64,000 nucleotides of DNA from Carnobacterium divergens DSM 20623 (lineage in GTDB: Bacteria; Bacillota; Bacilli; Lactobacillales; Carnobacteriaceae): the NCBI RefSeq assembly GCF_000744255.1, contig NZ_JQLO01000001.1, forward strand, positions 186,001 through 250,000, read 5' to 3'. This document shows, piece by piece, positions 1 to 7,962 of the stretch (the stretch's first letter is position 1; every line of letters starts with the position of its first letter). Both the position numbers and the translations under genes were made by a program. The notes beneath the pieces are model-generated. The model searched no databases, was not told where the DNA came from, and saw only the letters and a program-made list of their open reading frames with translations.

Positions 1-429
1 GTGGGTCTGGGAAATCAAGCGTATAAAGCTGGAAACTATCGCATTGTAATCAACGCTAAATCTGATCCAGCAGACAAAAAATGGTCTTTTGAAAAAGAAT
101 TTACCATTGACCGAGAAACTGCAAAAAAACTAAATGCAACAGCAAGCGATCTTGAAAAAGACAATACGCTTTATTACATCATTGGTGGTAGCGTACTCCT
201 TATCTTACTAATCGTACTCCTCTATTTCATTAAACGTTACAAAGCAAATCAAAAGAAGAAACGTGAACAAGAACGCAAACGTCGTAAGGCACACGCAGTC
301 AGAAAACAAAAGGCAGCTAATGCAAATAGTCAAACTAGAAAAAAAAGACCTACAACATCCGTTAAAAAAAATGAAAATTCACGTCAAACTAAATCAACTA
401 GACCTAAATCAACTCATAAACCCAAGTAA
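1..429 (+). CDS. WxL-interacting protein (DUF916/DUF3324), C-terminal part
   Basis: The reading frame is open at the window edge, so this is the 3' end of a longer gene. The visible part resembles the end of the two complete WxL-interacting proteins in this window: an extracellular segment with the GNxAYKAGNYRI and WSFEKEFTI patterns of DUF3324, one transmembrane helix at about visible residues 57-78, then a cytoplasmic tail. The family tethers WxL proteins to the membrane and peptidoglycan. The tail is unusual: about 65 residues, very rich in Lys/Arg and ending in Ser/Thr/Lys repeats, whereas the other two copies end a few residues after the helix. The GTG at base 1 is not a real start. Confidence 0.8.
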   Translation: MGLGNQAYKAGNYRIVINAKSDPADKKWSFEKEFTIDRETAKKLNATASDLEKDNTLYYIIGGSVLLILLIVLLYFIKRYKANQKKKREQERKRRKAHAVRKQKAANANSQTRKKRPTTSVKKNENSRQTKSTRPKSTHKPK

Positions 430-433
430 AATC

Positions 434-465
434 AAGAAAATGACTAACTGTCATTTTCTTTTTTT
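434..465 (+). terminator. Rho-independent terminator
   Basis: An 11-bp perfect stem (434-444 with 450-460) and a 5-nt loop are followed by a T-run. It lies just after the WxL-interacting protein stop codon and ends that operon. Confidence 0.85.
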
Positions 466-486
466 ATGTGAGTGTAGTTCAATCAA

Positions 487-515
487 TTTACATTTTGTAA
501 GAGACTCTTTATACT
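487..515 (+). promoter_or_regulatory. Promoter of glutathione reductase gene
   Basis: TTTACA (487-492) and TATACT (510-515) are separated by 17 bp, close to the sigma-A consensus. They sit 38 bp before the gor start codon. Confidence 0.7.
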
Positions 516-552
516 AGAAGGTGAGCTAAAGACAATTTACGGAGGTTTTCAA

Positions 553-1902
553 ATGACAAAAAAATACGATTATATCGCAATTGGTGGAGGAAGTGGCGGG
601 ATTGCTTCTATCAATCGAGCAGCAAGCTATGGCATGAAATGTGCCTTAATAGAACCAAAAGAATTAGGCGGAACCTGTGTAAATGTAGGGTGTGTTCCAA
701 AAAAAGTAATGTGGCATGGCGCCCAATTAAACGAAGCCATGCACTTATATGCACCGGACTACGGATTTTCAGTAGATGTAACCGAATTTAATTTTCAAAA
801 ATTAGTTGACAGTCGTGAAAGCTACATTGACCGTATTCACCAATCCTATCAAAGAGGCTTAGATAATAACAAGGTTGACCTTATCAAAGGGTATGCAACC
901 TTTATTGATGAGAAAACGATTGAAGTGAACGGCGAACAATTAACAGCCGATCATATTTTAATTGCAACAGGTGGAAAACCAACAATCCCATCAATTCCAG
1001 GAGCGGAATACGGCATTGATTCTAATGGATTTTTTGCACTACGCTCGTTGCCAAAAAAAGTAGCAGTGATTGGTGCGGGTTACATCGCAGTTGAATTAGC
1101 CGGAGTATTAAATGGACTAGGTTCTGAAACGCATCTCTTCGTTCGTAAAGAAACCCCACTTAGAAACTTTGATCCACTAGTGGTAGAAGGGCTAGTGGAA
1201 GCAATGAAACAAGATGGGCCAACGCTACACACGAACGCGATTCCAAAATCTGTGGAAAAAAATGCAGATGACACTCTGACCATCACTTTTGAAAATGGAA
1301 CAAAAGAAACGGTGGATACCCTAATATGGGCCATTGGACGGACACCCGTAACCGAAACATTGAAATTAGAAAATACATCTGTTGAAGTGAATGAAAAAGG
1401 CTACATTAAAGTCGACGATTATCAAAATACAACAGTCAAAGGTATTTATGCAGTTGGAGACATTACAGGTCGCGTTGAGTTGACTCCTGTAGCTGTAGCA
1501 GCTGGACGTCGTTTATCTGAGCGCTTATTTAATAACAAGGCAGATGAACACCTTGACTATCACAACATCCCAACGGTAGTATTTAGCCACCCACCTATTG
1601 GAACTGTAGGCTTAACAGAACCAGAAGCAAGGGAACAATTTGGTGACGAGGTTAAAATTTATCAATCTTCTTTTACCTCAATGTATACAGCAGTCACAAG
1701 TCATCGTCAATTATGTCGAATGAAACTAGTTTGTGTTGGGAAAGAAGAAAAAGTAGTCGGGCTCCACGGTATTGGATATGGTGTGGATGAAATGATTCAA
1801 GGTTTTGCCGTTGCTATCAAAATGGGTGCAACTAAAGCTGATTTTGATAATACAGTTGCGATACATCCGACTGGATCAGAAGAATTTGTAACAATGCGCT
1901 AA
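553..1902 (+). CDS. gor: Glutathione-disulfide reductase
   Basis: This is a 449-residue FAD/NAD(P)-dependent disulfide oxidoreductase that reduces oxidised glutathione with NADPH in the cytoplasm. The N-terminal FAD-binding loop GGGSGG is at residues 11-16. The redox-active disulfide lies in [13 protein letters not shown] (Cys42 and Cys47). A second Rossmann motif, [11 protein letters not shown], is near residue 175, and the C-terminal dimer domain carries the HPTGSEE motif that supplies the catalytic His. Length and motifs fit glutathione reductase better than dihydrolipoamide dehydrogenase or mercuric reductase. The start is set by GGAGGT about 7 bases upstream. The gene has its own promoter and appears monocistronic. 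No glutathione synthesis gene is visible here, so imported glutathione could be the substrate (inference). Confidence 0.92.
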   Translation: MTKKYDYIAIGGGSGGIASINRAASYGMKCALIEPKELGGTCVNVGCVPKKVMWHGAQLNEAMHLYAPDYGFSVDVTEFNFQKLVDSRESYIDRIHQSYQRGLDNNKVDLIKGYATFIDEKTIEVNGEQLTADHILIATGGKPTIPSIPGAEYGIDSNGFFALRSLPKKVAVIGAGYIAVELAGVLNGLGSETHLFVRKETPLRNFDPLVVEGLVEAMKQDGPTLHTNAIPKSVEKNADDTLTITFENGTKETVDTLIWAIGRTPVTETLKLENTSVEVNEKGYIKVDDYQNTTVKGIYAVGDITGRVELTPVAVAAGRRLSERLFNNKADEHLDYHNIPTVVFSHPPIGTVGLTEPEAREQFGDEVKIYQSSFTSMYTAVTSHRQLCRMKLVCVGKEEKVVGLHGIGYGVDEMIQGFAVAIKMGATKADFDNTVAIHPTGSEEFVTMR

Positions 1903-2006
1903 AAAAATGTAGAAAATCTGAAACTAATCTTAAAACTCCAAAACGCCTCTCGTTGAATTCATGTAAAATGAAGGAAAACGGAGGTGTTTTCTATTATTGT
2001 GCACAC

Positions 2007-2117
2007 TGTGGAAAAGCTGTGGATAAAAAAAGTTGAAAACAAGGTATTTAACTAAAAAAATAGTTAGTTATGCACATACTTGTGCATAACTATTGTGTAT
2101 AACTCTATTTTTCCACA
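2007..2117. promoter_or_regulatory. Cluster of DnaA-box-like 9-mers
   Basis: Six 9-mers matching or nearly matching TTATNCACA lie within 111 bp of the 327-bp gap between gor and the MarR gene. They are 2007-2015 (minus, one mismatch), 2018-2026 (minus, the perfect box TTATCCACA), 2068-2076 (plus, TTATGCACA), 2081-2089 (minus, TTATGCACA), 2094-2102 (minus, TTATACACA) and 2109-2117 (plus, one mismatch). The third and fourth form a palindrome with a 4-base spacer. No replication gene is nearby, so this resembles the extra-origin DnaA box clusters known from Bacillus rather than oriC. The rest of the gap holds a possible hairpin (1940-1990) that may end gor and a TATAAT at 2165-2170 that probably serves the next operon. 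Confidence 0.6.
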
Positions 2118-2229
2118 AACTCTTTTTTTAACCTGGTTTTTCTATTTTGAAAGCAAATATTTTGTATAATGAATCCAAATAGAGTATCATAGTTGATGGG
2201 TCAATTATTGAAGTCGAAGGGAGTAGCTA

Positions 2230-2694
2230 ATGACAGAAAACTGCAGTCACAAGTCCTTATTATTTTACAGAATGAACACTGTATACAAAGAAATGAACGT
2301 TCATTTTGAAGAAGAAACAGGCATTAGCTTCACGAAGCTAGAGATTTTATTTTTTATTTACGGAACGCCAAACCTTTGTCAACAGGACATTCAAAAAAAA
2401 TTAGCTATTGATGCAGCGAGTGTTACTAGACATTTAAAAAAATTAGAAACAGATCAATTCATTCAACGAGTAGTCGATCCTACTAACAAACGCTTCCGAC
2501 GAATATCCTTAACTGAAAAAGGTCGAAAAGAACTAAAAACGATGATTACAGAAAAAGATAAGTACGAAGCGCAACTGTTTGCCAATATTTCTGAGGATGA
2601 ATTAGAACAGCTGTGGATAACCTTAAATAAACTATCAATAAACAGCGTTAAAATAACTAAGGAGGATGATAAAAATGAAAGCAGTCGTAATTGA
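2230..2694 (+). CDS. MarR-family transcriptional regulator
   Basis: A 154-residue winged-helix regulator. The HTH region (about residues 50-75) contains CQQDIQKKLAIDAASVTRHLKKLE, followed by a wing with FRRISLTEKGRKEL, the classic MarR signature. It starts at an ATG preceded by AAGGGAG. Its last 20 bases overlap the following oxidoreductase gene, so the two are translationally coupled. It probably represses this three-gene operon in response to a small, perhaps electrophilic or phenolic, compound (inference from the family and the NADPH oxidoreductase partner). The ligand cannot be told from sequence. Confidence 0.85.
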   Translation: MTENCSHKSLLFYRMNTVYKEMNVHFEEETGISFTKLEILFFIYGTPNLCQQDIQKKLAIDAASVTRHLKKLETDQFIQRVVDPTNKRFRRISLTEKGRKELKTMITEKDKYEAQLFANISEDELEQLWITLNKLSINSVKITKEDDKNESSRN

Positions 2695-3616
2695 AAACTA
2701 TGGTGGAAAAGATCAACTAAAAGAAATGGATGTGCCAATGCCAAAACCAACAGCACATCAAGTGATTGTTAAAGAAATGGCAACGTCAATTAATCCAATT
2801 GATTGGAAACTACGTGAAGGGTATTTGAAACAAATGATGGATTGGGAATTTCCAATTATCCTAGGTTGGGACGTTGCGGGGGTTATCAGTGAAGTGGGAA
2901 GCGACGTAACGGATTGGAAAGTAGGCGACAAGGTATTTGCTCGTCCAGAGACAACTCGTTTTGGTACGTATGCAGAATATACAGCAGTAGAAGACCATTT
3001 AGTAGCAAAAATCCCGGGAAATGTGACCTTTGAAGAAGCTGGTGCAGTGCCATTAGCAGGCTTAACAGCATGGCAAGCATTGTTTGATTATGGAGATTTA
3101 AAAGCAGGTGAAACCGTGTTGATTCATGCTGGAGCCGGTGGTGTTGGAACGTATGCCATTCAATTAGCTAAAAATAAAGGTGCAAAAGTCATTACAACTG
3201 CCAGCGAAAAAAATAAAGCGTTACTTTTAAGTTTAGGCGCCGATCAAGTCATCGATTATCATACTGAAAATTTTGTGGATATCTTAAAAGACGTAGATGT
3301 TGTTTTTGACACAATGGGTGGCGACATTCAAAAAAATAGCTTCAAGGTTTTAAAACCCCATACAGGTCGAATGGTCTCAATCGTTGGAGAAACCGATCCT
3401 GCTTTAAGTAAAGAACATGACGTGGCTTTTCATAATATTTGGTTAAAACCAGATGGGGAACAATTGTCTCAAATTGCTGATTTGATGGAAGCTGGAAAAG
3501 TGAAATCGGTTATTGGTGCGACGTTCTTATTTTCACAACAAGGCATTTACGATGCCCATGCATTAAGTGAAACGCATCATGCAGTCGGTAAAATCGTCAT
3601 TAAATTTGAACAATAA
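2675..3616 (+). CDS. NADP-dependent zinc-free MDR oxidoreductase (quinone reductase-like)
   Basis: A 313-residue member of the medium-chain dehydrogenase/reductase superfamily. It shows the GroES-like N-terminal domain (INPIDWKLREG, GWDVAGVISEVG), the AGAVPLAGLTAWQAL segment and the nucleotide-binding motif HAGAGGVGTYAIQLAK near residue 150. The Cys/His ligands of zinc alcohol dehydrogenases are absent, which fits quinone or enone reductases. An ATG at 2666 lies inside the Shine-Dalgarno region, so the ATG at 2675, 9 bases after GGAGG, is the likely start. It is coupled to the MarR gene upstream and followed after 13 bases by a DUF1304 gene. The likely role is reductive detoxification of an unknown carbonyl or quinone compound. 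Confidence 0.82.
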   Translation: MKAVVIENYGGKDQLKEMDVPMPKPTAHQVIVKEMATSINPIDWKLREGYLKQMMDWEFPIILGWDVAGVISEVGSDVTDWKVGDKVFARPETTRFGTYAEYTAVEDHLVAKIPGNVTFEEAGAVPLAGLTAWQALFDYGDLKAGETVLIHAGAGGVGTYAIQLAKNKGAKVITTASEKNKALLLSLGADQVIDYHTENFVDILKDVDVVFDTMGGDIQKNSFKVLKPHTGRMVSIVGETDPALSKEHDVAFHNIWLKPDGEQLSQIADLMEAGKVKSVIGATFLFSQQGIYDAHALSETHHAVGKIVIKFEQ

Positions 3617-3629
3617 AAGGAGACTGTAA

Positions 3630-3998
3630 ATGGAAATTGTTGCGTTTATTTTAGTATTACTTGTAGCGATAGAACATTTTTATATTTTAGGATTGGAAAT
3701 GTTTTTTTCAACAAGTAAGACGGCTCAGAAAACATTTGGTTTAGATGAAGCATTTTTAAAACAAGAAAGTGTTAAAACCCTGATGGCCAATCAAGGCTTG
3801 TATAATGGTTTTTTAGCAGCAGGATTACTCTGGGGATTATTCTTTGCGAATCCAGTTAGCGCTGTTAGTATTCAGTTATTCTTTTTAAGTTGTGTGATTG
3901 TGGCAGCTGTTTATGGATACTTTACAGCCAGCAAGCAAATTTTATTAAAGCAAGGCTTACCAGCTATTTTAGCAGTAATTGCTGTTTTAATGGTATAA
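3630..3998 (+). CDS. DUF1304 family membrane protein
   Basis: A 122-residue protein with four predicted transmembrane segments. The N-terminal pattern (VAIEHFYILGLEMF), then QGLYNGFLAAGLLWGL and a hydrophobic C-terminus match the DUF1304 family, whose function is unknown. It is the third gene of the MarR-oxidoreductase operon, starting at an ATG 8 bases after AAAGGAG. The association with a MarR-controlled oxidoreductase suggests a role in the same stress response, but nothing in the protein shows the mechanism. Confidence 0.75.
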   Translation: MEIVAFILVLLVAIEHFYILGLEMFFSTSKTAQKTFGLDEAFLKQESVKTLMANQGLYNGFLAAGLLWGLFFANPVSAVSIQLFFLSCVIVAAVYGYFTASKQILLKQGLPAILAVIAVLMV

Positions 3999-4002
3999 TG
4001 AG

Positions 4003-4042
4003 AAAACGATTAGCATTTCATTTGAATGCTAATCGTTTTTTA
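4003..4042 (+). terminator. Rho-independent terminator
   Basis: A perfect 15-bp stem (4003-4017 with 4025-4039) with a T-rich tail ends the MarR-oxidoreductase-DUF1304 operon. Confidence 0.88.
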
Positions 4043-4060
4043 TTATATAGGGGGGATAAA

Positions 4061-4378
4061 ATGACAAAACGTGTAGGGATAGAGATTATTTTATTGATTG
4101 GATCGCCGTTAGTAATAGCTGAACTTCTGTTGCTCTTTTTTCAGTTTCCTTTTTTAGTAAGCAGCGCGGTAGGGTATTTTATTTTAGTACTTTTTCATTT
4201 GCCAGCTAATAGTCCACTGTCTGCTAGTGCTGATTTTGAAACAAAGAAAGTGAATCCGCATTTTAAAGCCAGTTTGCCTACAGCTTCGTCGATGAAACGA
4301 CTAGATATGCTGAAATTTATGCTCCTTATTTTATTGTTGATTGGTTGCCTCTATTTGTATGTTGAGAAAATTAGATAA
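4061..4378 (+). CDS. Small membrane protein of unknown function
   Basis: A 105-residue protein I do not recognise. It has two hydrophobic helices at the N-terminus (about residues 7-28 and 31-48), a polar middle with NPHFKASLPTASS, and a third helix near residues 85-102. The frame is open further upstream, but GGGGGGATAAA directly before the ATG at 4061 fixes the start, and the previous operon's terminator lies just upstream. It overlaps the convergent next gene by 8 bases at the 3' ends. Confidence 0.6.
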   Translation: MTKRVGIEIILLIGSPLVIAELLLLFFQFPFLVSSAVGYFILVLFHLPANSPLSASADFETKKVNPHFKASLPTASSMKRLDMLKFMLLILLLIGCLYLYVEKIR

Positions 4379-4841
4379 TGATTTTTTTTCTATATGGCAG
4401 TGGGGTATGTTTCGCGACAGCCGTTTTTAAGTGTTGCTGCATTACACCAATTCCACCAAGTGAATCGAGTGGAAATAAAAGTGTCGTGCCTGAAGGCAGA
4501 ATTTGACTGAGTAAAGGTTGAAACTTTTTTCCACCTAAGACAGTGATCGTTGTCTCGGAAACAGCAAGTTCCTGCCATTGTTTTTGAAGACTTTCTAGTT
4601 GTATCGTTTCGGCTGTTATTCCTTTTAAAGTAAAGCGCGTATCGTAAGTGTGTGGAATAACAGTAGAGGGTCTTAAAAAACCATAATAAGGAGATAATAT
4701 GAGATAATGTGGATCAAATTCTAACGCATAGGCTTTAGCTAGACGGTGAAAAGTTCCTGTATAGGCAAATTGACTTTCAACGGCACCAATTTCTGGTTCT
4801 TTGTCCCAAATCTTGGGTTTACCAGAAGGAATAATCATCAT
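4371..4841 (-). CDS. DUF6884-like protein
   Basis: A 156-residue cytoplasmic protein starting MMIIPSGKPKIWD. The layout (PSGKPKIW, then FHRLAKAYAL, then YLILSPYYGFLRPSTVIPHYD-type residues) resembles the DUF6884 family, distantly related in pattern to YaaA-type proteins. No enzymatic activity can be assigned. The frame extends upstream, but a Shine-Dalgarno AAAGGAG lies just before the ATG at 4841, and upstream codons would run into the promoter region of cls. It is convergent with the preceding membrane protein gene and divergent from cls. Confidence 0.6.
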   Translation of the reverse strand: MMIIPSGKPKIWDKEPEIGAVESQFAYTGTFHRLAKAYALEFDPHYLILSPYYGFLRPSTVIPHTYDTRFTLKGITAETIQLESLQKQWQELAVSETTITVLGGKKFQPLLSQILPSGTTLLFPLDSLGGIGVMQQHLKTAVAKHTPLPYRKKIII

Positions 4842-4970
4842 CTTAAAAACTCCTTTCGTAAGGTTACTTAAACAAAGCTTGGTAGAAGACTCTTTAGGTG
4901 GAAACTCTTTTTTTAGGATTTTCCAGTATAATAAAGCATAACATAAGCCACAATAAAAAAAGGAGATTCT

Positions 4971-6488
4971 ATGAAAAAAATAATTCAATTATTTGTGATT
5001 GCAGGATTAATCATTCTAATAGGTCATTATTTGATTATCTTATCAAGCAGTCTTTTTATTGGTGCTAGCTTAATCACTGAACTTGTTGGCATTTATATTG
5101 CATTGCGATTGCTGTTATTTGATAGTCGAAGTACCAATTCTAAGGTTGCTTGGATTGCTATTATCTTCATTCTTCCCATTTTTGGTGTTATTTGTTATTT
5201 TTTCTTTGGAAGAAATCCACAAAATCGACTATTTACGACAGCTCAAAAAAAAGAGCGAGAAAAATTGATTCAGCGAATTCATCATTTATCAGATCAATTA
5301 GAAGAACTGGTTGTACCAAAAACCTCTCAACGAATCGAATCCTTAACTGGCATCAAAGCTTTAAATGGCAATCGATTAACCCTCTTAACAGACGGTGATG
5401 AAACCTTTTCAGCAATTAAAAGGGCAATCAAGCAAGCAAAACACCATATTCATATTCAATATTATATTTACAAAAGCGATGAGTTAGGTACTGAACTACG
5501 AGATTTGTTGATTCAAAAAGCTAGAGAAGGTGTGGAAGTTCGGTTCCTTTATGATGGATTTGGTTCCAAAAAGTTAAACACAGCTTTTCTTACTCCGATG
5601 AAACAAGCAGGGATTGAGTTTTATGCCTATGATCCTATTTTTTCAATTTGGATTTCACGAACAGCCAATCTTAGAAACCATCGTAAAATTATTGTCATTG
5701 ACGGTCAAATTGGTTTTACAGGCGGTTTAAATGTCGGCAATGAGTATCTAGGTAAAGTAGATCGATTTAAATTTTGGCGTGATACCCATTTGATGATCGA
5801 GGGCAATAGTGTGATTGAGCTTCAGGAAGCCTTTCTTTATGATTGGGTTTATATGGAAAATCGCAAAGAAGCTGCTAATCCATTTATTAAAGCCGAAGGG
5901 ATTCAACATTATTTCCAACCAGAAGCGGTGGGAAACGAGTGGGTACAAGTGGTCTATGGTGGACCTTACGATCAAGAAAAATTGGTTCGAGATGCCATGC
6001 TTGATATGATTGATTCTGCAGAAGAATCGGTGTGGATAACGTCGCCTTATTTAGTTCCTGACGACGAATCATTAGCTGTGTTAAGAAGAACAGCGATGAG
6101 TGGCGTTGATGTTAAAATCTTGATTCCAGGAAAAGCGGATATGGCCTTGTCTTTCCATGGAAGTAATGCCTATATTGAAACACTTTTAGAAGCTGGAGCA
6201 GAAGTTTATTCCTATCGAGATGATTCCTTTATTCATGGGAAAATGCTCTTGATTGATGGCAAGCGAGGCGCCATTGGAACTGCGAATTTTGATATTCGAA
6301 GCTTTCGGTTAAATCACGAAATGATGTCCTTTATTTATGAAGCGTCACCAGCTCTTGATAAAATGAAAGCAAATTACATTGAAGATCTTGAAAATAGTTA
6401 TTTAAACAATCTTGAAGCGATGAAGCAACGTTCGCTAATCCAAAAATTAAAAGAACAGTTGGCAAGTCTTTTTACACCGATTTTATAA
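4971..6488 (+). CDS. cls: Cardiolipin synthase
   Basis: A 505-residue membrane-bound phospholipase D superfamily enzyme that condenses phosphatidylglycerol molecules into cardiolipin. Two N-terminal transmembrane helices (about residues 3-50 and 58-80) carry the PLDc_N motif FGVICYFFFGRNP. Two HKD active sites follow: HRKIIVIDG (His237) with GFTGGLNVGNEY, and HGKMLLIDG (His422) with AIGTANFDIRS. The length is typical for Firmicute Cls. The start follows AAAGGAG. It is transcribed alone and followed by a bidirectional terminator. Confidence 0.93.
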   Translation: MKKIIQLFVIAGLIILIGHYLIILSSSLFIGASLITELVGIYIALRLLLFDSRSTNSKVAWIAIIFILPIFGVICYFFFGRNPQNRLFTTAQKKEREKLIQRIHHLSDQLEELVVPKTSQRIESLTGIKALNGNRLTLLTDGDETFSAIKRAIKQAKHHIHIQYYIYKSDELGTELRDLLIQKAREGVEVRFLYDGFGSKKLNTAFLTPMKQAGIEFYAYDPIFSIWISRTANLRNHRKIIVIDGQIGFTGGLNVGNEYLGKVDRFKFWRDTHLMIEGNSVIELQEAFLYDWVYMENRKEAANPFIKAEGIQHYFQPEAVGNEWVQVVYGGPYDQEKLVRDAMLDMIDSAEESVWITSPYLVPDDESLAVLRRTAMSGVDVKILIPGKADMALSFHGSNAYIETLLEAGAEVYSYRDDSFIHGKMLLIDGKRGAIGTANFDIRSFRLNHEMMSFIYEASPALDKMKANYIEDLENSYLNNLEAMKQRSLIQKLKEQLASLFTPIL

Positions 6489-6543
6489 CTACCAAAAAAG
6501 TCACTCAACAAACGTTTTGTTTTTGAATGACTTTTTTTGGTAG
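6489..6543. terminator. Bidirectional terminator
   Basis: A long near-perfect inverted repeat (6489-6503 with 6528-6543) has A- and T-rich ends between the convergent cls and methyltransferase genes, so it can serve both. Confidence 0.8.
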
Positions 6544-6545
6544 TT

Positions 6546-7280
6546 TTATTTTTTTCTAGCTGAAACTAACAGCATCATCGGTCTTCTAAGCTCGTCTTGC
6601 ATCTCTGGAATAGTCGCCAGTAATTCAGGCGCAGGTTCAGGCTCAACGATTGACGTAATGTCGAATCCATTTTTTAACAGGCTGTTCAAATAGGTTGTTA
6701 ACGTTTTGTGGTACTTCGTCACGTCCTCGCCTAAGAAATGGCTCACCCGCTTGCCTTCGATAAAATAGCAATCTACTGGCCAATGAAGAATTTCACCAGC
6801 ATCATTTGTATACCAATCCTGTGTACCGCAAGCTGTAAAAACAGGATGCTCCACTGAGAAAACAAAGGTTCCATCAGGTTTTAACGTGTGATTGATTTTT
6901 TTACAAATCGCATCAAAATCTGCTAAATAATGAAAAGCGAGTGAGCTAATCACACAATCAAAAGCCGCTTTTGGATAATCGTAATCTTCAATTGCTTGAT
7001 GGAGATAATGAATTTTAGGAGAATCGGTTTTCTTTTTAGCCTCTGCTAACATGTTTTCAGATAAATCAACTCCTATCACATCGCTAGCGCCATGTTCCAC
7101 AGCATAAATACAATGCCAGCCAAAGCCACAGCCTAAATCAAGAACACGTTTGTCTTTGAAATCAGGCAGCATTTTTTCTAATTCATGCCATTCCCCAGCG
7201 CCAGCTAACCCCTCTTTTGAACGGTTCATTTGACGATACTGTTGGAAAAAAGCGGCTTGATCGTATTTGTTTTCTTTCAT
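6546..7280 (-). CDS. Class I SAM-dependent methyltransferase
   Basis: A 244-residue cytoplasmic enzyme. The SAM-binding motif I is VLDLGCGFGWHCIYA, followed by GVDLSENMLAEA (motif II region) and FDCVISSLAFHYL, the pattern of Methyltransf_11/25 proteins. The substrate cannot be told. An in-frame ATG 7 codons upstream exists, but AAGAGGA lies between the two, so the ATG at 7280 is chosen. It is monocistronic and convergent with cls. Confidence 0.82.
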   Translation of the reverse strand: MKENKYDQAAFFQQYRQMNRSKEGLAGAGEWHELEKMLPDFKDKRVLDLGCGFGWHCIYAVEHGASDVIGVDLSENMLAEAKKKTDSPKIHYLHQAIEDYDYPKAAFDCVISSLAFHYLADFDAICKKINHTLKPDGTFVFSVEHPVFTACGTQDWYTNDAGEILHWPVDCYFIEGKRVSHFLGEDVTKYHKTLTTYLNSLLKNGFDITSIVEPEPAPELLATIPEMQDELRRPMMLLVSARKK

Positions 7281-7383
7281 TTTTATTCCTCTTTTCTTCA
7301 TAAAAATAAATTTCTTTCAATAAGTGTATCAAATAATAATTTAAAGTAAAAAGAAAAGACGATACCGAAACGAAAAATCCACT

Positions 7384-7650
7384 TTAGTTCTCAAAAGAAG
7401 TTAAAATCTTACGAATACTCGATTCAGATAAAAAGAATTGCTTTGCCAGCTTTTTGATAGAAGTCCCAGCTAGAAAAGCAGTGTAAATCTGCTGATTTCT
7501 CTTCATTAACAAGGACTTACTTCCAGTTTTAGCCCCCCAAGGTTGACGTTTATTTTTAACTGGAATATAAAGATAATCACCTGTAATATACTGTTGAATC
7601 TCATTAATAAGTTCTTTTGGCAACACTTTTGTTGCATTGATATAGTTCAT
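7384..7650 (-). CDS. CD3324-family small HTH protein
   Basis: An 88-residue protein beginning MNYINATKVLPKELINEIQQY, with GDYLYIPVKNKRQPWGAKTGSK in the middle and a C-terminal helix-turn-helix (IKKLAKQFFLSESSIRKIL, about residues 65-84). This matches small Firmicute proteins annotated as CD3324 family, probably DNA-binding, of unknown role. AAGGAG lies 6 bases before the start. Confidence 0.72.
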   Translation of the reverse strand: MNYINATKVLPKELINEIQQYITGDYLYIPVKNKRQPWGAKTGSKSLLMKRNQQIYTAFLAGTSIKKLAKQFFLSESSIRKILTSFEN

Positions 7651-7902
7651 CGTTTGCTCCTTTAAATTGAAATTTAGGAAGCAAAGTCAACGACTTAATT
7701 TTTAAAGCTACACAAAGTAATTGACTTCGCATAGCCAACAGCTCTTCGTTTATTCATACTCAAGCTTAAAATGCTCATACTTTCCAACTCCTATCCATTT
7801 GTACATATCGGAAACTACCTCAAGAATAAGCTAATAAATCCCATTTGTCTAGGAATCATTTTTTAAATAACACATGAAGAATATTCTAAATCAAAAGACT
7901 TG

Positions 7903-7937
7903 TGCTATAATAAATGTAAACCGTTACATAACCGGTT
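7903..7937 (+). promoter_or_regulatory. Promoter with LacI-type operators
   Basis: The gap 7651-7962 holds this promoter region and little else recognisable. An extended -10 element TGCTATAAT (7903-7911) is followed by TGTAA-ACCG-TTACA (7915-7928), an inverted repeat resembling LacI/CcpA-type operators, and by the palindrome AACCGGTT (7930-7937). Placement at the transcription start of the LacI gene suggests autorepression. Confidence 0.55.
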
Positions 7938-7962
7938 CCATTAATGGAGGTTAAACTAAAAA

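Noticed and set aside
2007-2117. DnaA boxes as the chromosomal origin
   Set aside because: No dnaA, dnaN, rpmH or other origin-associated gene is nearby and no clear AT-rich 13-mer array is present; a DnaA titration cluster is more likely.
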